Shown here: in pieces, positions 28,690 to 37,257 of the stretch
Layout: every line of letters begins with the position of its first letter
Numbering within the stretch: the first letter of the stretch is position 1
NCBI GenBank assembly: GCA_019114005.1
Contig: DXGH01000019.1
Span: forward strand, 1 to 45,728
DNA length: 45,728 nt
DNA from: Candidatus Acetatifactor stercoripullorum
GTDB taxonomy: Bacteria; Bacillota; Clostridia; Lachnospirales; Lachnospiraceae
Direction of reading: 5' to 3'
The notes under the pieces: generated by a model
Database searches by the model: none
The model's input: the letters and a program-made list of their open reading frames with translations, nothing else
What the model was told of the DNA's origin: nothing
Translations under genes and position numbers: made by a program

Positions 28690-30054
28690 TTAATTTTTAA
28701 AGCTATGAATCGGGGCGGGAATCCTGCCCCCTCTGCTGATAAAAGCATCACAGGAAAATGAATTTACAGGCATGATAGGGGCATATCCTAAAAGCCCTCC
28801 AAACTCCACGGTTTCCCCCACACCCTTCCCGATCACGGGAATGATGCGGACAGCCGTGGTTTTTTGATTCACCATGCCTATGGCCATTTCATCTGCGATA
28901 ATGCCGGAAATGGTGGACGCCTTTGTGTCTCCGGGGATGGCTATCATATCAAGCCCCACCGAGCACACACAGGTCATTGCCTCCAGCTTTTCCAAGGTCA
29001 GCGCCCCTGCCTTTACCGCATCGATCATTCCCTGATCCTCGCTGACAGGGATAAACGCGCCGCTGAGTCCCCCCACGTAGGAGGAAGCCATAACGCCCCC
29101 TTTTTTTACCTGATCGTTTAAAAGCGCAAGGGCTGCAGTGGTGCCCGGCGCGCCTGCATACTCCAGCCCCATCTCACAGAGAATGTCCGCCACACTGTCG
29201 CCGATGGCAGGAGTGGGGGCCAGGGACAAATCCACAATGCCAAAGGGAACCTGTAAGCGCTTGGATGCCTCTTTTGCCACAAGCTGCCCCACCCGGGTCA
29301 CCTTAAAGGCTGTTTTCTTGATGGTCTCACACAAAATCTCAAAGCTTTCTCCCCGCACCTGCTCCAGAGCAGTCTTTACCACTCCGGGGCCGCTTACGCC
29401 CACGTTTATCACCTTGTCGCACTCCGTCACGCCGTGAAAGGCTCCTGCCATAAAGGGATTGTCATCCGGCGCATTGCAGAACACCACAAGCTTTGCACAG
29501 CCAAGGGAGTCCTCCTCCTTAGTGCATCTGGCAGTCTCTTTGACAATTTCTCCCATGAGCCTTACGGCGTCCATATTGATTCCGGTTTTGGTAGAACCCA
29601 GATTCACGGAGCTGCACACCCTTTCCGTGGAGGAGAGGGCCAGGGGGATGGAGCGGATCAGCAGTTCGTCCGCCGGAGTCATACCCTTGCTCACAAGTGC
29701 AGAATAGCCCCCGATAAAATTTACGCCCACCTCTTTGGCAGCCCTGTCAAGGGTCTGTGCAATCTGTGTAAAATCCTCGACTGTTTTGCAGGCCGCTCCC
29801 CCTACAAGGGCAATGGGCGTTACGGAAATTCTCTTATTCACAATGGGTATGCCAAATTCTCTTGCAATTTCCTCTCCCACGGCCACCAAATCCTTTGCCG
29901 CCTCATAAATCTTACAATATATTTTTTCTTTCAGGGCTTCCAGATCGGAATCCACACAGTCCAAAAGACTGATTCCCAACGTGATGGTACGCACGTCGAG
30001 ATTTTCCTCTTCTATCATTTTGTTGGTTTCCGTCACTTCATATAAATTAATCAT
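28690..30054 (-). CDS. UPF0210 (PFL-like, DUF711) family protein
   Basis: 454 residues, the usual length of UPF0210. It starts [23 protein letters not shown] and contains [19 protein letters not shown] and [19 protein letters not shown], both typical. The fold resembles pyruvate formate-lyase in profile searches, but no glycyl-radical motif is seen and the function is unknown. A GAGG box is 6 nt upstream. It pairs with the ACT protein next to it, the conserved UPF0210-UPF0237 couple. It ends 19 bases from the convergent tmcAL. Confidence 0.93.
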   Translation of the reverse strand: MINLYEVTETNKMIEEENLDVRTITLGISLLDCVDSDLEALKEKIYCKIYEAAKDLVAVGEEIAREFGIPIVNKRISVTPIALVGGAACKTVEDFTQIAQTLDRAAKEVGVNFIGGYSALVSKGMTPADELLIRSIPLALSSTERVCSSVNLGSTKTGINMDAVRLMGEIVKETARCTKEEDSLGCAKLVVFCNAPDDNPFMAGAFHGVTECDKVINVGVSGPGVVKTALEQVRGESFEILCETIKKTAFKVTRVGQLVAKEASKRLQVPFGIVDLSLAPTPAIGDSVADILCEMGLEYAGAPGTTAALALLNDQVKKGGVMASSYVGGLSGAFIPVSEDQGMIDAVKAGALTLEKLEAMTCVCSVGLDMIAIPGDTKASTISGIIADEMAIGMVNQKTTAVRIIPVIGKGVGETVEFGGLLGYAPIMPVNSFSCDAFISRGGRIPAPIHSFKN

Positions 30055-30100
30055 TTCTTCCTCGTTTCCTCACTGTTTCTGCACATTCCAGCCTTTCACC

Positions 30101-30373
30101 TCAAATGCGGTGCATTTTGTCGAAGATTTCTTCCTTCTGGCACTTGATCACCACGCCGATTTCATCTCCCAGGGTCGAAAGCTCGTCGGCCATTTCCCCA
30201 AAGGCCTTTTTTCCCTGGCTGGTATCCACGATCATCATCATATTAAAATATCCCTGTACAATGGTCTGGGAAATATCCAGAATATTGATTCCGTTTTCCG
30301 CAAGATAAGTGCACACCCTGGCAATGATTCCCACTGTATCCCGTCCTACTACCGTAATAATTGTTCTTTTCAT
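30101..30373 (-). CDS. UPF0237 ACT-domain protein
   Basis: 90 residues, one ACT domain beginning MKRTIITVVGRDTVGIIARV and continuing LAENGINILDISQTI. ACT domains usually bind small ligands such as amino acids; the ligand here is unknown. It lies 26 bases after the MBL hydrolase and 46 before the UPF0210 gene, its common partner. Confidence 0.94.
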   Translation of the reverse strand: MKRTIITVVGRDTVGIIARVCTYLAENGINILDISQTIVQGYFNMMMIVDTSQGKKAFGEMADELSTLGDEIGVVIKCQKEEIFDKMHRI

Positions 30374-30399
30374 TCTTCCTCCATTCTCCTCCCTTGTTA

Positions 30400-31200
30400 T
30401 TACGCAATATTGATAATGGGGGAAACTTCGTTTCTCCCCGCCACCATAAGCCTGAAATCTCCGCCATTGTATGGGTTATCCCCCATGGTGATCTCCATAC
30501 GCACCGCCTCGTAGGCAAGCTCCGGCAGATTGTTTTCCTTGCTTAAATGCCCCAGAAGAATGGTCTGGAGCCCATCGTGCAGAATCCGGCCAAGCAGCCT
30601 TCCCGAATTTTCATTGGACAAATGCCCCTTATCTCCCAAAATGCGCTGCTTCAGATAATAAGGGTACGGGCCTACCTGAAGCATATTCACATCATGGTTT
30701 GCTTCCAGCAAAACCGCATCCATGCCCTTTAGGCACTCCACGGTATAATCGTTATAAACCCCCAGGTCCGTACAAATTCCCACTCGTTTGCTGCCGTATC
30801 CGATGCGGTAGGCCACAGGCTGGGCCGCATCATGGGAAATCCGCATGGGGTTCACCGTCAGGTCCTTGATGATCAGCTTTTCATCCTCGTAAACCTCTCG
30901 AAAAAGAGAGTCCTCAATCCTTCCGATGGTGGTGCATTCCTTAATAGCCTCTATGGTGCCTTTCGTGGCATAAATGGGAACATTGTATTTGCGGGCCATG
31001 ACCCCCAGACCGTTGATATGGTCCATATGCTCATGGGTCACCAAAATACCGTCCAGATCAGCTCCTGTAATTCCCAGCGTATGCAGACCGCACTCTGTCC
31101 TTTTTCCGCTGATTCCCACGTCCACAAGCAGATGCGTGGCCTCAGAGCCCACATAGATGCAGTTTCCGCTGCTTCCGCTTGCAATACTGCATAATCTCAT
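30400..31200 (-). CDS. MBL-fold metallohydrolase, YycJ/WalJ type
   Basis: 266 residues. The N-terminus MRLCSIASGSSGNCIYVGS and metal ligands in THEHMDHINGLG are those of YycJ/WalJ proteins; further ligands appear in PMRISHDAAQPVAYRI, LEANHD and LGHLSKENN. YycJ has been linked to cell-wall control and to DNA mismatch repair with MutS, and the family has nuclease relatives. It lies between the FtsA-like gene and the ACT gene rather than beside walRK. Confidence 0.88.
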   Translation of the reverse strand: MRLCSIASGSSGNCIYVGSEATHLLVDVGISGKRTECGLHTLGITGADLDGILVTHEHMDHINGLGVMARKYNVPIYATKGTIEAIKECTTIGRIEDSLFREVYEDEKLIIKDLTVNPMRISHDAAQPVAYRIGYGSKRVGICTDLGVYNDYTVECLKGMDAVLLEANHDVNMLQVGPYPYYLKQRILGDKGHLSNENSGRLLGRILHDGLQTILLGHLSKENNLPELAYEAVRMEITMGDNPYNGGDFRLMVAGRNEVSPIINIA

Positions 31201-31220
31201 AATTTAAGTCTCTCTTTCCT

Positions 31221-33317
31221 CTATTTCCAGTATATTTCTATGACCTCGCCGCCGTTTAAAGCCTCCATATACTGAGCCGGCCTGCCATTTATGTTGGTCA
31301 CGATGCTGCGCCCTCTGGAGTCCCTTAAGTCAAAATCTATAAAGTCAAATACATCCACAAACACATAGCTCTTTTTATCAGATAACACAACAGGCGCGCC
31401 GTTGACTGTTACAGTCACTTCATTGTTTTCTTTTTGGTCGGGACTCTTTGGCGCCTCCTGTTTCTCTGCCGGCGCATCTGTCTTGGAAGCCTGCTTTTCT
31501 TCCGGGTGCTTCTCCTCCCGCAGGTTTTCCTCCTCCGGAGTATGCCGGTTCTCTGAAGACTTCTCCGCTTCCATGTCCCATGTCAGGGTAAAGTTTTCAT
31601 ATACCCTTGTCTCCGGCCTGGCCGCCGTTTCATTCACCAGAATATTTTCCCCCAGCGGCACATCCAGAAATTCAGCGATCTCCGATACCGTATAATAATT
31701 ATGTACCTGTATGGCGTCGCCCTCCCGGATCAGGTAAAATTCATTTTCTCTATTCCCATTCACATAAGCGGTTTTGGGAATGTCAATGCCTGCTCCGTTC
31801 ACAAAAACATGAAGCCGTTCCGAAAGCTCCGAAAGCCGGCCAAGCTCCAGGGAGGCTGCCGCCCCGGTGGTGGAAGCGGTGATCTCTATCTTGTCCCCGC
31901 TGTGTATTTGGGTATGGATGTCCGCCGGATCCTTATTTACACGGATCACAGCCGATTCCCCCTGCTCTCCTCTAATCATTCGGTTCTTGCCGTTCACTGA
32001 AAAGGTGAGAGCCTGTCCCCGCCTTGGGAAAAGTGCCTCATTGGGGAATTTTGCCTGCATGGCCGCATCCGCCACGGATATCCTTCCATTGTCATACAGC
32101 TTTATGCGCACCTTGTTAAATTCCACGAAGATAAAATTGTTGCTCTGCTCATAATAGCTTAAGCAGATGCCGATGGGAGTCACCATCATGGCATCGTTTC
32201 TGGCGTTTTCTATCTCAAACTGAATATTCTGCATCACTTCCTGGCCGCGGATGGCTACTCGTTCCTTTGCAATTCCCAGCTCTGCCGCCAGCTTCTCAGT
32301 ATACCCGGGAATCATTCCCCCTCCGCCTACCACGAACACTGCGCTGACAGATTTATCGCCGTTTAACTCCTTGATGCAGTCTGCTGCCAGCTTTGTCATT
32401 CTGGCCACTGCCTCCTCCAAAAGCTCCATCACCTCCTTAGAGGAGATGGTCTGAGGCAGTCCCAGAATATCCGTATATTCCACCGTTTCCATTTCTCCGG
32501 CCTTGCGTTTGATCTGCTCCGCTGTATCAAAATCCACAAGACAGTGCTGCACCAGAATATCCGTCAGGCTGTCCCCGGCTACCGGTATCATGCCGTAAGC
32601 CACTATGGTGCCTTCCTTTGTAATGGAGATATCGCTGGTGCCCGCCCCAACGTCCACCAGCGCCAGATTCAGCATACGGAATTTTTCCGGGATCGCCACC
32701 TGTATGGCGGCGATGGGCTCCAGCGTCAGATTTGCCACATGAAGCCCGGCCAGCTCCACAGCCTTATACAGCCCGTCCACCACATCATCCGGGAGAAAGG
32801 TGGCAATCAGATCAATTCCGATTGTCTTGGCCTTATGTCCCTCCAGATTTCCAATCTGGTAGCCGTTCATATAATAGCGCATGGGCGTATATCCCACACA
32901 GTAAAACTTTACGTCCGTGTCATTGTCTTTCTGAAACTCCTCATACGCCTTTTCCACTCCCATGGCAGCCAGGGAATAGATATCCTCTGCCAGAATCTCC
33001 CGCTCACTTTCAAAGGTATGCTCCGTATAAGTGGTCACAGTCCGCAGCACACGGCCCGCCGCCGCAATACATACCTCTGTAAGCTCTCTGTTCAGATCCT
33101 GCTCCAGCTGTGCTTTCACCTGGGAGATGGTCTCTCCCACCTTGCCGATATCGTGTATCTGCCCGTCCAGCATAGCCCTGGTCTCGTGCTCCTTCATCCG
33201 CTGTGCCGTCACATGAAAGCTGCCGCCGCTTTTATATCCTACGGTTCCCACAATGCTGCGGGTGCCAATGTCCAGGCCAAATACCAGCTGTCCCTGTTTT
33301 TCCCTTACTCCTGCCAT
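31221..33317 (-). CDS. FtsA-like actin-fold ATPase with long C-terminal extension
   Basis: 698 residues against about 420 for FtsA. The actin fold covers about 1-395: phosphate-1 GLDIGTRSIVG (14-24), an FtsA-type 1C insert (about 100-190), phosphate-2 LVDVGAGTSDISI (220-232) and adenosine motif VVGGGGMIPGYTEKLAAELG (329-348). The rest is three beta-rich modules, each with an aromatic/Val-VNG start and a GD/GE-x-I-x-I end, at about 436-480, 502-540 and 633-698. A charged linker (583-632) separates the last. No membrane-binding helix is seen at the end. It overlaps coaE by 13 bases. Division, polarity or pilus (PilM-like) roles are all possible. Confidence 0.85.
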   Translation of the reverse strand: MAGVREKQGQLVFGLDIGTRSIVGTVGYKSGGSFHVTAQRMKEHETRAMLDGQIHDIGKVGETISQVKAQLEQDLNRELTEVCIAAAGRVLRTVTTYTEHTFESEREILAEDIYSLAAMGVEKAYEEFQKDNDTDVKFYCVGYTPMRYYMNGYQIGNLEGHKAKTIGIDLIATFLPDDVVDGLYKAVELAGLHVANLTLEPIAAIQVAIPEKFRMLNLALVDVGAGTSDISITKEGTIVAYGMIPVAGDSLTDILVQHCLVDFDTAEQIKRKAGEMETVEYTDILGLPQTISSKEVMELLEEAVARMTKLAADCIKELNGDKSVSAVFVVGGGGMIPGYTEKLAAELGIAKERVAIRGQEVMQNIQFEIENARNDAMMVTPIGICLSYYEQSNNFIFVEFNKVRIKLYDNGRISVADAAMQAKFPNEALFPRRGQALTFSVNGKNRMIRGEQGESAVIRVNKDPADIHTQIHSGDKIEITASTTGAAASLELGRLSELSERLHVFVNGAGIDIPKTAYVNGNRENEFYLIREGDAIQVHNYYTVSEIAEFLDVPLGENILVNETAARPETRVYENFTLTWDMEAEKSSENRHTPEEENLREEKHPEEKQASKTDAPAEKQEAPKSPDQKENNEVTVTVNGAPVVLSDKKSYVFVDVFDFIDFDLRDSRGRSIVTNINGRPAQYMEALNGGEVIEIYWK

Positions 33318-33919
33318 GTAAAAGCCTCCAGTTTCTTATTGATCTGACGATAGCTGTCCTCCAGGGATCCGCTGTTATCTATGACAAAGTCACAGGCTCC
33401 TCTGAATTCCTCCTCCGACAGCTGACTGTTCATGATTCCCTCTATCTTTTCAGGCGCATAGCCCCTGGCCCTGCGAAGCCGTTCTCTGCGTACATCCTCC
33501 GCTGCATACACATACCACAGCTCATCCACGATCTGTCCATAGCCCCCTTCCACCAAAAGGGCGGCCTCCACAAAAAATAATTCAATGTCAGGATTTTCCC
33601 TGGCCTGCCTATACCGCTCCAAAAGAAATTCCTTCACCGCCGGATGTACAATCTCATTGACCTGTTCTAAGCATTTCTCATCGGAAAAAATCCTGTCCGC
33701 CATAGCAGTCTTGTCAATCTGTCCGTCTTTGTCCAAAATTTCCTTCCCCAAGAGTTCTACCAGGCTGTGAAAGCAAGGAGTTCCCGGCAGCTTTACCAGA
33801 TGGGCCACCTCATCCGCAAGATAAATCTCACATTTATAGTGCTTTGCAATATAACGCAGAAGCTCCGATTTCCCCGAGCCTACGCCTCCCGTAATCCCAA
33901 TAAAACGCACCTTCATCAT
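33305..33919 (-). CDS. coaE: Dephospho-CoA kinase
   Basis: 204 residues. The last step of CoA synthesis. P-loop GITGGVGSGKSELLRYI, the DPCK Asp in LADEVAHLV, and a lid with RRARGYAPEKIEGIM. The start overlaps the polA stop (ATGATG over TGA), so the first or second ATG may be used. The polA-coaE order is common in Firmicutes. Confidence 0.96.
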   Translation of the reverse strand: MMKVRFIGITGGVGSGKSELLRYIAKHYKCEIYLADEVAHLVKLPGTPCFHSLVELLGKEILDKDGQIDKTAMADRIFSDEKCLEQVNEIVHPAVKEFLLERYRQARENPDIELFFVEAALLVEGGYGQIVDELWYVYAAEDVRRERLRRARGYAPEKIEGIMNSQLSEEEFRGACDFVIDNSGSLEDSYRQINKKLEAFTWQE

Positions 33920-36552
33920 TTCGCCTCATACCAGTTTTCGCCGGTATGCAGATCCACCTCCAGAGTCACCGCCAGATCTGCTGCCGACTTCATATTTTCG
34001 GAAAGGATTTTCCGAACCTGCTCCTCTTCCTCCTTAAGGGTCTCGATCAAAAGCTCGTCATGCACCTGCAGAATCAGCTTGGATTTTAGTCCCGCCTCCC
34101 GCAGAGCCCTCCATACCCGGATCATGGCAATCTTGATAATATCTGCAGCCGTGCCCTGAATGGGAGAATTCATGGCTACCCGTTCCCCAAAGGAGCGCTG
34201 CATAAAGTTAGAGGAGGACAGCTCCGGCACCGGGCGCCTTCTATGAAACAGGGTGGTCACATAGCCCTTTTGTCTGGCTTCCGCCACCAGCCCGTCCAAA
34301 AATTCCTTGACTTTGGGATAAGTGGCAAAATACTGACTGATATACTCTGCCGCCTCCTTTTTGCTGATGCTCAAGTCCTGGCTGAGGCCAAAGGAGCTGA
34401 TACCGTACACAATACCAAAATTCACCGCCTTGGCATTTCTTCTCTGCAGGTCCGTCACCTCCTCAAAGGGCGTGTGGAACACCTTGGCCGCCGTAATCCG
34501 GTGGATATCCTGGTCCATCTTATAGGCTTCAATGAGCTGTTCATCCCCGGACATATGAGCCAGAACACGCAGCTCAATCTGCGAATAATCGGCATCCATA
34601 AATTCATAGCCTTCCTTTGGCACAAACACCTTGCGGATACGCCTTCCCAGCTCCATCCGCATGGGAATATTCTGCAGATTCGGCTCTGTGGAGCTGATAC
34701 GCCCTGTAGCCGTTATGGTCTGGTTGAAATTGGTGTGAATGCGGTGATCCGCGCCAATATAAGCGGCCAGTCCGTCCGCATAGGTGGATTTCAGCTTTGC
34801 AAGGCCTCTGTACTCCAGAATATCCTTTACAATAGGATATTCCTCCGCCAGCTTTTCCAGCACATCTGCTGCCGTGGAATACCCTGTCTTGGTCTTTTTT
34901 CCTCCGGGGATGCCCATGGTTTCAAATAGCACCTCGCCCAGCTGTTTGGGTGAGTTGATGTTAAATTCCACTCCCGCCTGGGCATGGATGGACTTTTCCA
35001 GCTCCTCGATTCTGCTCACCAGTGCGTCCCCATAAGCCTTCAGCTCCTCTCTGCGCACCTCCACACCTTCTTTTTCCATGTCGTAGAGCACCAGAGAAAG
35101 GGGCATTTCTATTTCATCCATCAGCTGATCCATCTGCGTTTCCTTAAGCTTATCCCGAAGCACTCCAAAAGCCGCTGCGCACACATAAGCGCCAAAGCAG
35201 TAATATTCCATGCACTTTTCGGGCTGCTTCTCAAAGGCCTCCGAAAGCTTAAGCTTTCCAAAGGTCTCCACCTTCCCGGGAATGGTCAGGTTTAAGTGCT
35301 CCGAGGCAATGGTCTCTATGCTGTAATCGCTTTTCAGCGGATTTAAAAGATAGGCTCCGATTAAAATATCAAAATATTTCTCTGTGCTCTCCTGACACAG
35401 ATAGGCATACTGTTTCTTGATGTCAAAGGTAGAGATCGCCGTATTTTGGGAGAGCCTCGCAAGAGCCCCTGAAAGTGCCTCCCCATCCTCAGGGACAGCC
35501 TCATAAAAATACACACCATCATCCAGAGAAAGGGCAATGCCAAACAGACTTTCCCCCTCTTCGGCCAAAAGCAGTCCCACAAGAGAGGCTTCCTCTGCCC
35601 GTTTAAGCGTCTCCAGACATTGGGAAAGGCTCTCAAGCCTCTTAAAGGAATCCCGGATTCCCCCCTCCTCAACCGCGGTCTGCTCCCCGTCAAAACGATC
35701 CAGAAGATTTTTGAATTCCAGCTTTTTTAAAATCAAATAAGCCTCTTTGGTATAATAGCCCTCCGCCCGGGCCGCCTCATAGTCCAGTTCTATGTCACAA
35801 TCCGTTTTAATGGCAGCCAGGTCTCTGCTCAAATATGCCAGCTCCTTATTTTCTATGAGGGATTCCCGAATGCTTTTTTTGGATATCTCCTGTACATGCG
35901 CATAAATATTATCCAGTGAACCATACTGCGTCATCAGCGCTTCCGCAGTTTTCGCCCCCACCTTGGGAACACCGGGAATATTGTCGGAGGTATCCCCCAT
36001 CAGCGCCTTCAGCTCAATAAACTGCTGAGGCGTCACCTGCCATGCTTTCTGCACGTCCTGTGCATAATAATCCTCTATCTCGGTTTTTCCCATTTTGGTC
36101 TTGGGAATTCTGATCTTAATGTGATCCGTGGCAATCTGCAGAAGATCCCTGTCTCCCGATACCAGGGAAACCTCTATGCCTGCTGCCTGTGCCTTCCTGG
36201 CCAGCGTCCCCAGCAGATCGTCCGCCTCAAATCCGGCCCGCTCCACAATCACCACATTCATTGCCTGCAGAAGCTCCTTCATCACCGGCACCTGCTCCCT
36301 GAGCTCCTGGGGCATGGGCTTTCTGGTACCCTTATAATCCGCATACATTTCATGGCGGAAGGTGGGTGCATGCACATCAAAGGCCACCGCCAGATAATCG
36401 GGCCTCTCCTCCTCCAGAATCTTAAACATAATATTGAGGAATCCATAAATGGCATTGGTGTGCAGTCCCTGTGCGTTGCTCAAATCGGGGACTCCGTAAA
36501 AGGCCCGGTTCAAAATACTGTGTCCATCAATCAATACTAATTTTTCAGCCAT
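33916..36552 (-). CDS. polA: DNA polymerase I
   Basis: 878 residues from the ATG at 36550-36552, with GAGG 6 nt upstream. The 5'-nuclease covers about 1-290 (VLIDGHSILNRAFYG, GDTSDNIPGVPKVGAKTA). The middle 3'-5' exonuclease fold, about 300-470, lacks the DxE metal motif, so proofreading is probably lost, as in Bacillus Pol I. The polymerase has motif A DADYSQIELRVLAHMSGD, motif B RRNAKAVNFGIVYGIS and motif C LQVHDELL. It repairs DNA and removes RNA primers. It follows the zf-HC2 gene. Confidence 0.97.
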   Translation of the reverse strand: MAEKLVLIDGHSILNRAFYGVPDLSNAQGLHTNAIYGFLNIMFKILEEERPDYLAVAFDVHAPTFRHEMYADYKGTRKPMPQELREQVPVMKELLQAMNVVIVERAGFEADDLLGTLARKAQAAGIEVSLVSGDRDLLQIATDHIKIRIPKTKMGKTEIEDYYAQDVQKAWQVTPQQFIELKALMGDTSDNIPGVPKVGAKTAEALMTQYGSLDNIYAHVQEISKKSIRESLIENKELAYLSRDLAAIKTDCDIELDYEAARAEGYYTKEAYLILKKLEFKNLLDRFDGEQTAVEEGGIRDSFKRLESLSQCLETLKRAEEASLVGLLLAEEGESLFGIALSLDDGVYFYEAVPEDGEALSGALARLSQNTAISTFDIKKQYAYLCQESTEKYFDILIGAYLLNPLKSDYSIETIASEHLNLTIPGKVETFGKLKLSEAFEKQPEKCMEYYCFGAYVCAAAFGVLRDKLKETQMDQLMDEIEMPLSLVLYDMEKEGVEVRREELKAYGDALVSRIEELEKSIHAQAGVEFNINSPKQLGEVLFETMGIPGGKKTKTGYSTAADVLEKLAEEYPIVKDILEYRGLAKLKSTYADGLAAYIGADHRIHTNFNQTITATGRISSTEPNLQNIPMRMELGRRIRKVFVPKEGYEFMDADYSQIELRVLAHMSGDEQLIEAYKMDQDIHRITAAKVFHTPFEEVTDLQRRNAKAVNFGIVYGISSFGLSQDLSISKKEAAEYISQYFATYPKVKEFLDGLVAEARQKGYVTTLFHRRRPVPELSSSNFMQRSFGERVAMNSPIQGTAADIIKIAMIRVWRALREAGLKSKLILQVHDELLIETLKEEEEQVRKILSENMKSAADLAVTLEVDLHTGENWYEAK

Positions 36553-36622
36553 TTTCATCCTCATTTCTATGCTGGTTTTCTATTATCGGCTTTGCGGCGA
36601 ACAGCTGCCTGCACAGCCTGCC

Positions 36623-36943
36623 CTAAGAAATCAGCCACACTACCGTTCCCGCGAGGGCAATCACTGCGGCAATCTCCAAAACTGCTCCCGCCACAAGAAA
36701 GCTGCTGTGGAATTTTATCTTGCGTCCTGCGTCCTCCAGCCGCTCCTTAAGCTCACTCTGCAGGTCAAAGGCGTCTCCTTCCTCCAGCCGCTGCATACCC
36801 TCTGACACAAGAAACTGAATCACAAGCTCCTCCTTGCAGTCTGCGCAATGCTCCATGTGATCCTTAAATTTTATCAGATTCTGAAAGTCAAGCTTCCGTG
36901 CAATAAAATCGGAAATCATCCGTTCAAATTCTTTGCAGTCCAT
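36623..36943 (-). CDS. zf-HC2 anti-sigma-like small membrane protein
   Basis: 106 residues. MDCKEFERMISDFI and HMEHCADCKEEL form a zf-HC2 zinc finger (HxxxCxxC), as in anti-sigma factors of the ZAS group. About residues 81-105 are one hydrophobic helix (SFLVAGAVLEIAAVIALAGT). Anti-sigma factors usually sit next to their ECF sigma gene, but here the neighbour is polA and the other side is a tRNA, so no partner is seen. A TATAGT -10-like box lies upstream with a weak -35. Confidence 0.8.
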   Translation of the reverse strand: MDCKEFERMISDFIARKLDFQNLIKFKDHMEHCADCKEELVIQFLVSEGMQRLEEGDAFDLQSELKERLEDAGRKIKFHSSFLVAGAVLEIAAVIALAGTVVWLIS

Positions 36944-37023
36944 ACGCTATCCCACCATTATCAGCATTTACACATACATATTTACTATACAACATCTTGA
37001 AGAAAAAGAAAAGAAAAAATCAC

Positions 37024-37052
37024 TTGTCAAGAACCGATTTCTGTGTTAGAAT
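37024..37052 (+). promoter_or_regulatory. tRNA-Leu promoter
   Basis: TTGTCA (37024-37029), 17 bases, TAGAAT (37047-37052), about 73 bases ahead of the mature tRNA when the start is placed near 37059. Confidence 0.75.
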
Positions 37053-37071
37053 AATCTCTGTTGTGAGGGGA

Positions 37072-37123
37072 TCACAGCTGTGAATTACAGCCGTGAATCA
37101 CAACCATAAATCACGGTTTTGCA
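37072..37123 (+). repeat. Four degenerate 13-base tandem repeats in the tRNA leader
   Basis: Units at 37072-37084, 37085-37097, 37098-37110 and 37111-37123; the first reads TCACAGCTGTGAA, and the others vary on T(C/T)AC followed by an AT-rich tail. A fifth partial TCACAAATGCCGG begins at 37124 and runs into the tRNA. Only the spacing and the TCAC starts are strongly kept. Confidence 0.55.
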
Positions 37124-37131
37124 TCACAAAT

Positions 37132-37214
37132 GCCGGCGTGTCGGAATGGCAGACGAGGCAGACTCAAAATCTGTTGTGGGCAACCACGTATGGGTTCAAG
37201 TCCCATTGCCGGCA
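37132..37214 (+). tRNA. tRNA-Leu (anticodon CAA)
   Basis: A class II tRNA of 83 bases. Acceptor GCCGGCG pairs with TGCCGGC with one G-U pair. The anticodon stem GCAGA/TCTGT (one wobble) holds loop CTCAAAA, so the anticodon is CAA, reading UUG. A long variable arm TGTGGGCAACCACG-type and T-loop GGTTCAAGTCCC are present. The CCA end is not encoded. Confidence 0.96.
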
Positions 37215-37217
37215 GTC

Positions 37218-37252
37218 AAAAAAATCCAGGGTTTCATACCCTGGATTTTTTT
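37218..37252. terminator. Bidirectional terminator between tRNA-Leu and the S66 peptidase gene
   Basis: TCCAGGG/CCCTGGA stem flanked by A7 on the left and T7 on the right, so it can end the tRNA transcript (plus) and the hisH-to-S66 operon (minus). Confidence 0.9.
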
Positions 37253-37257
37253 GCATC

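Noticed and set aside
37072..37136. CRISPR-like array before the tRNA
   Set aside because: Units are 13 bases, adjacent and degenerate with no spacers.
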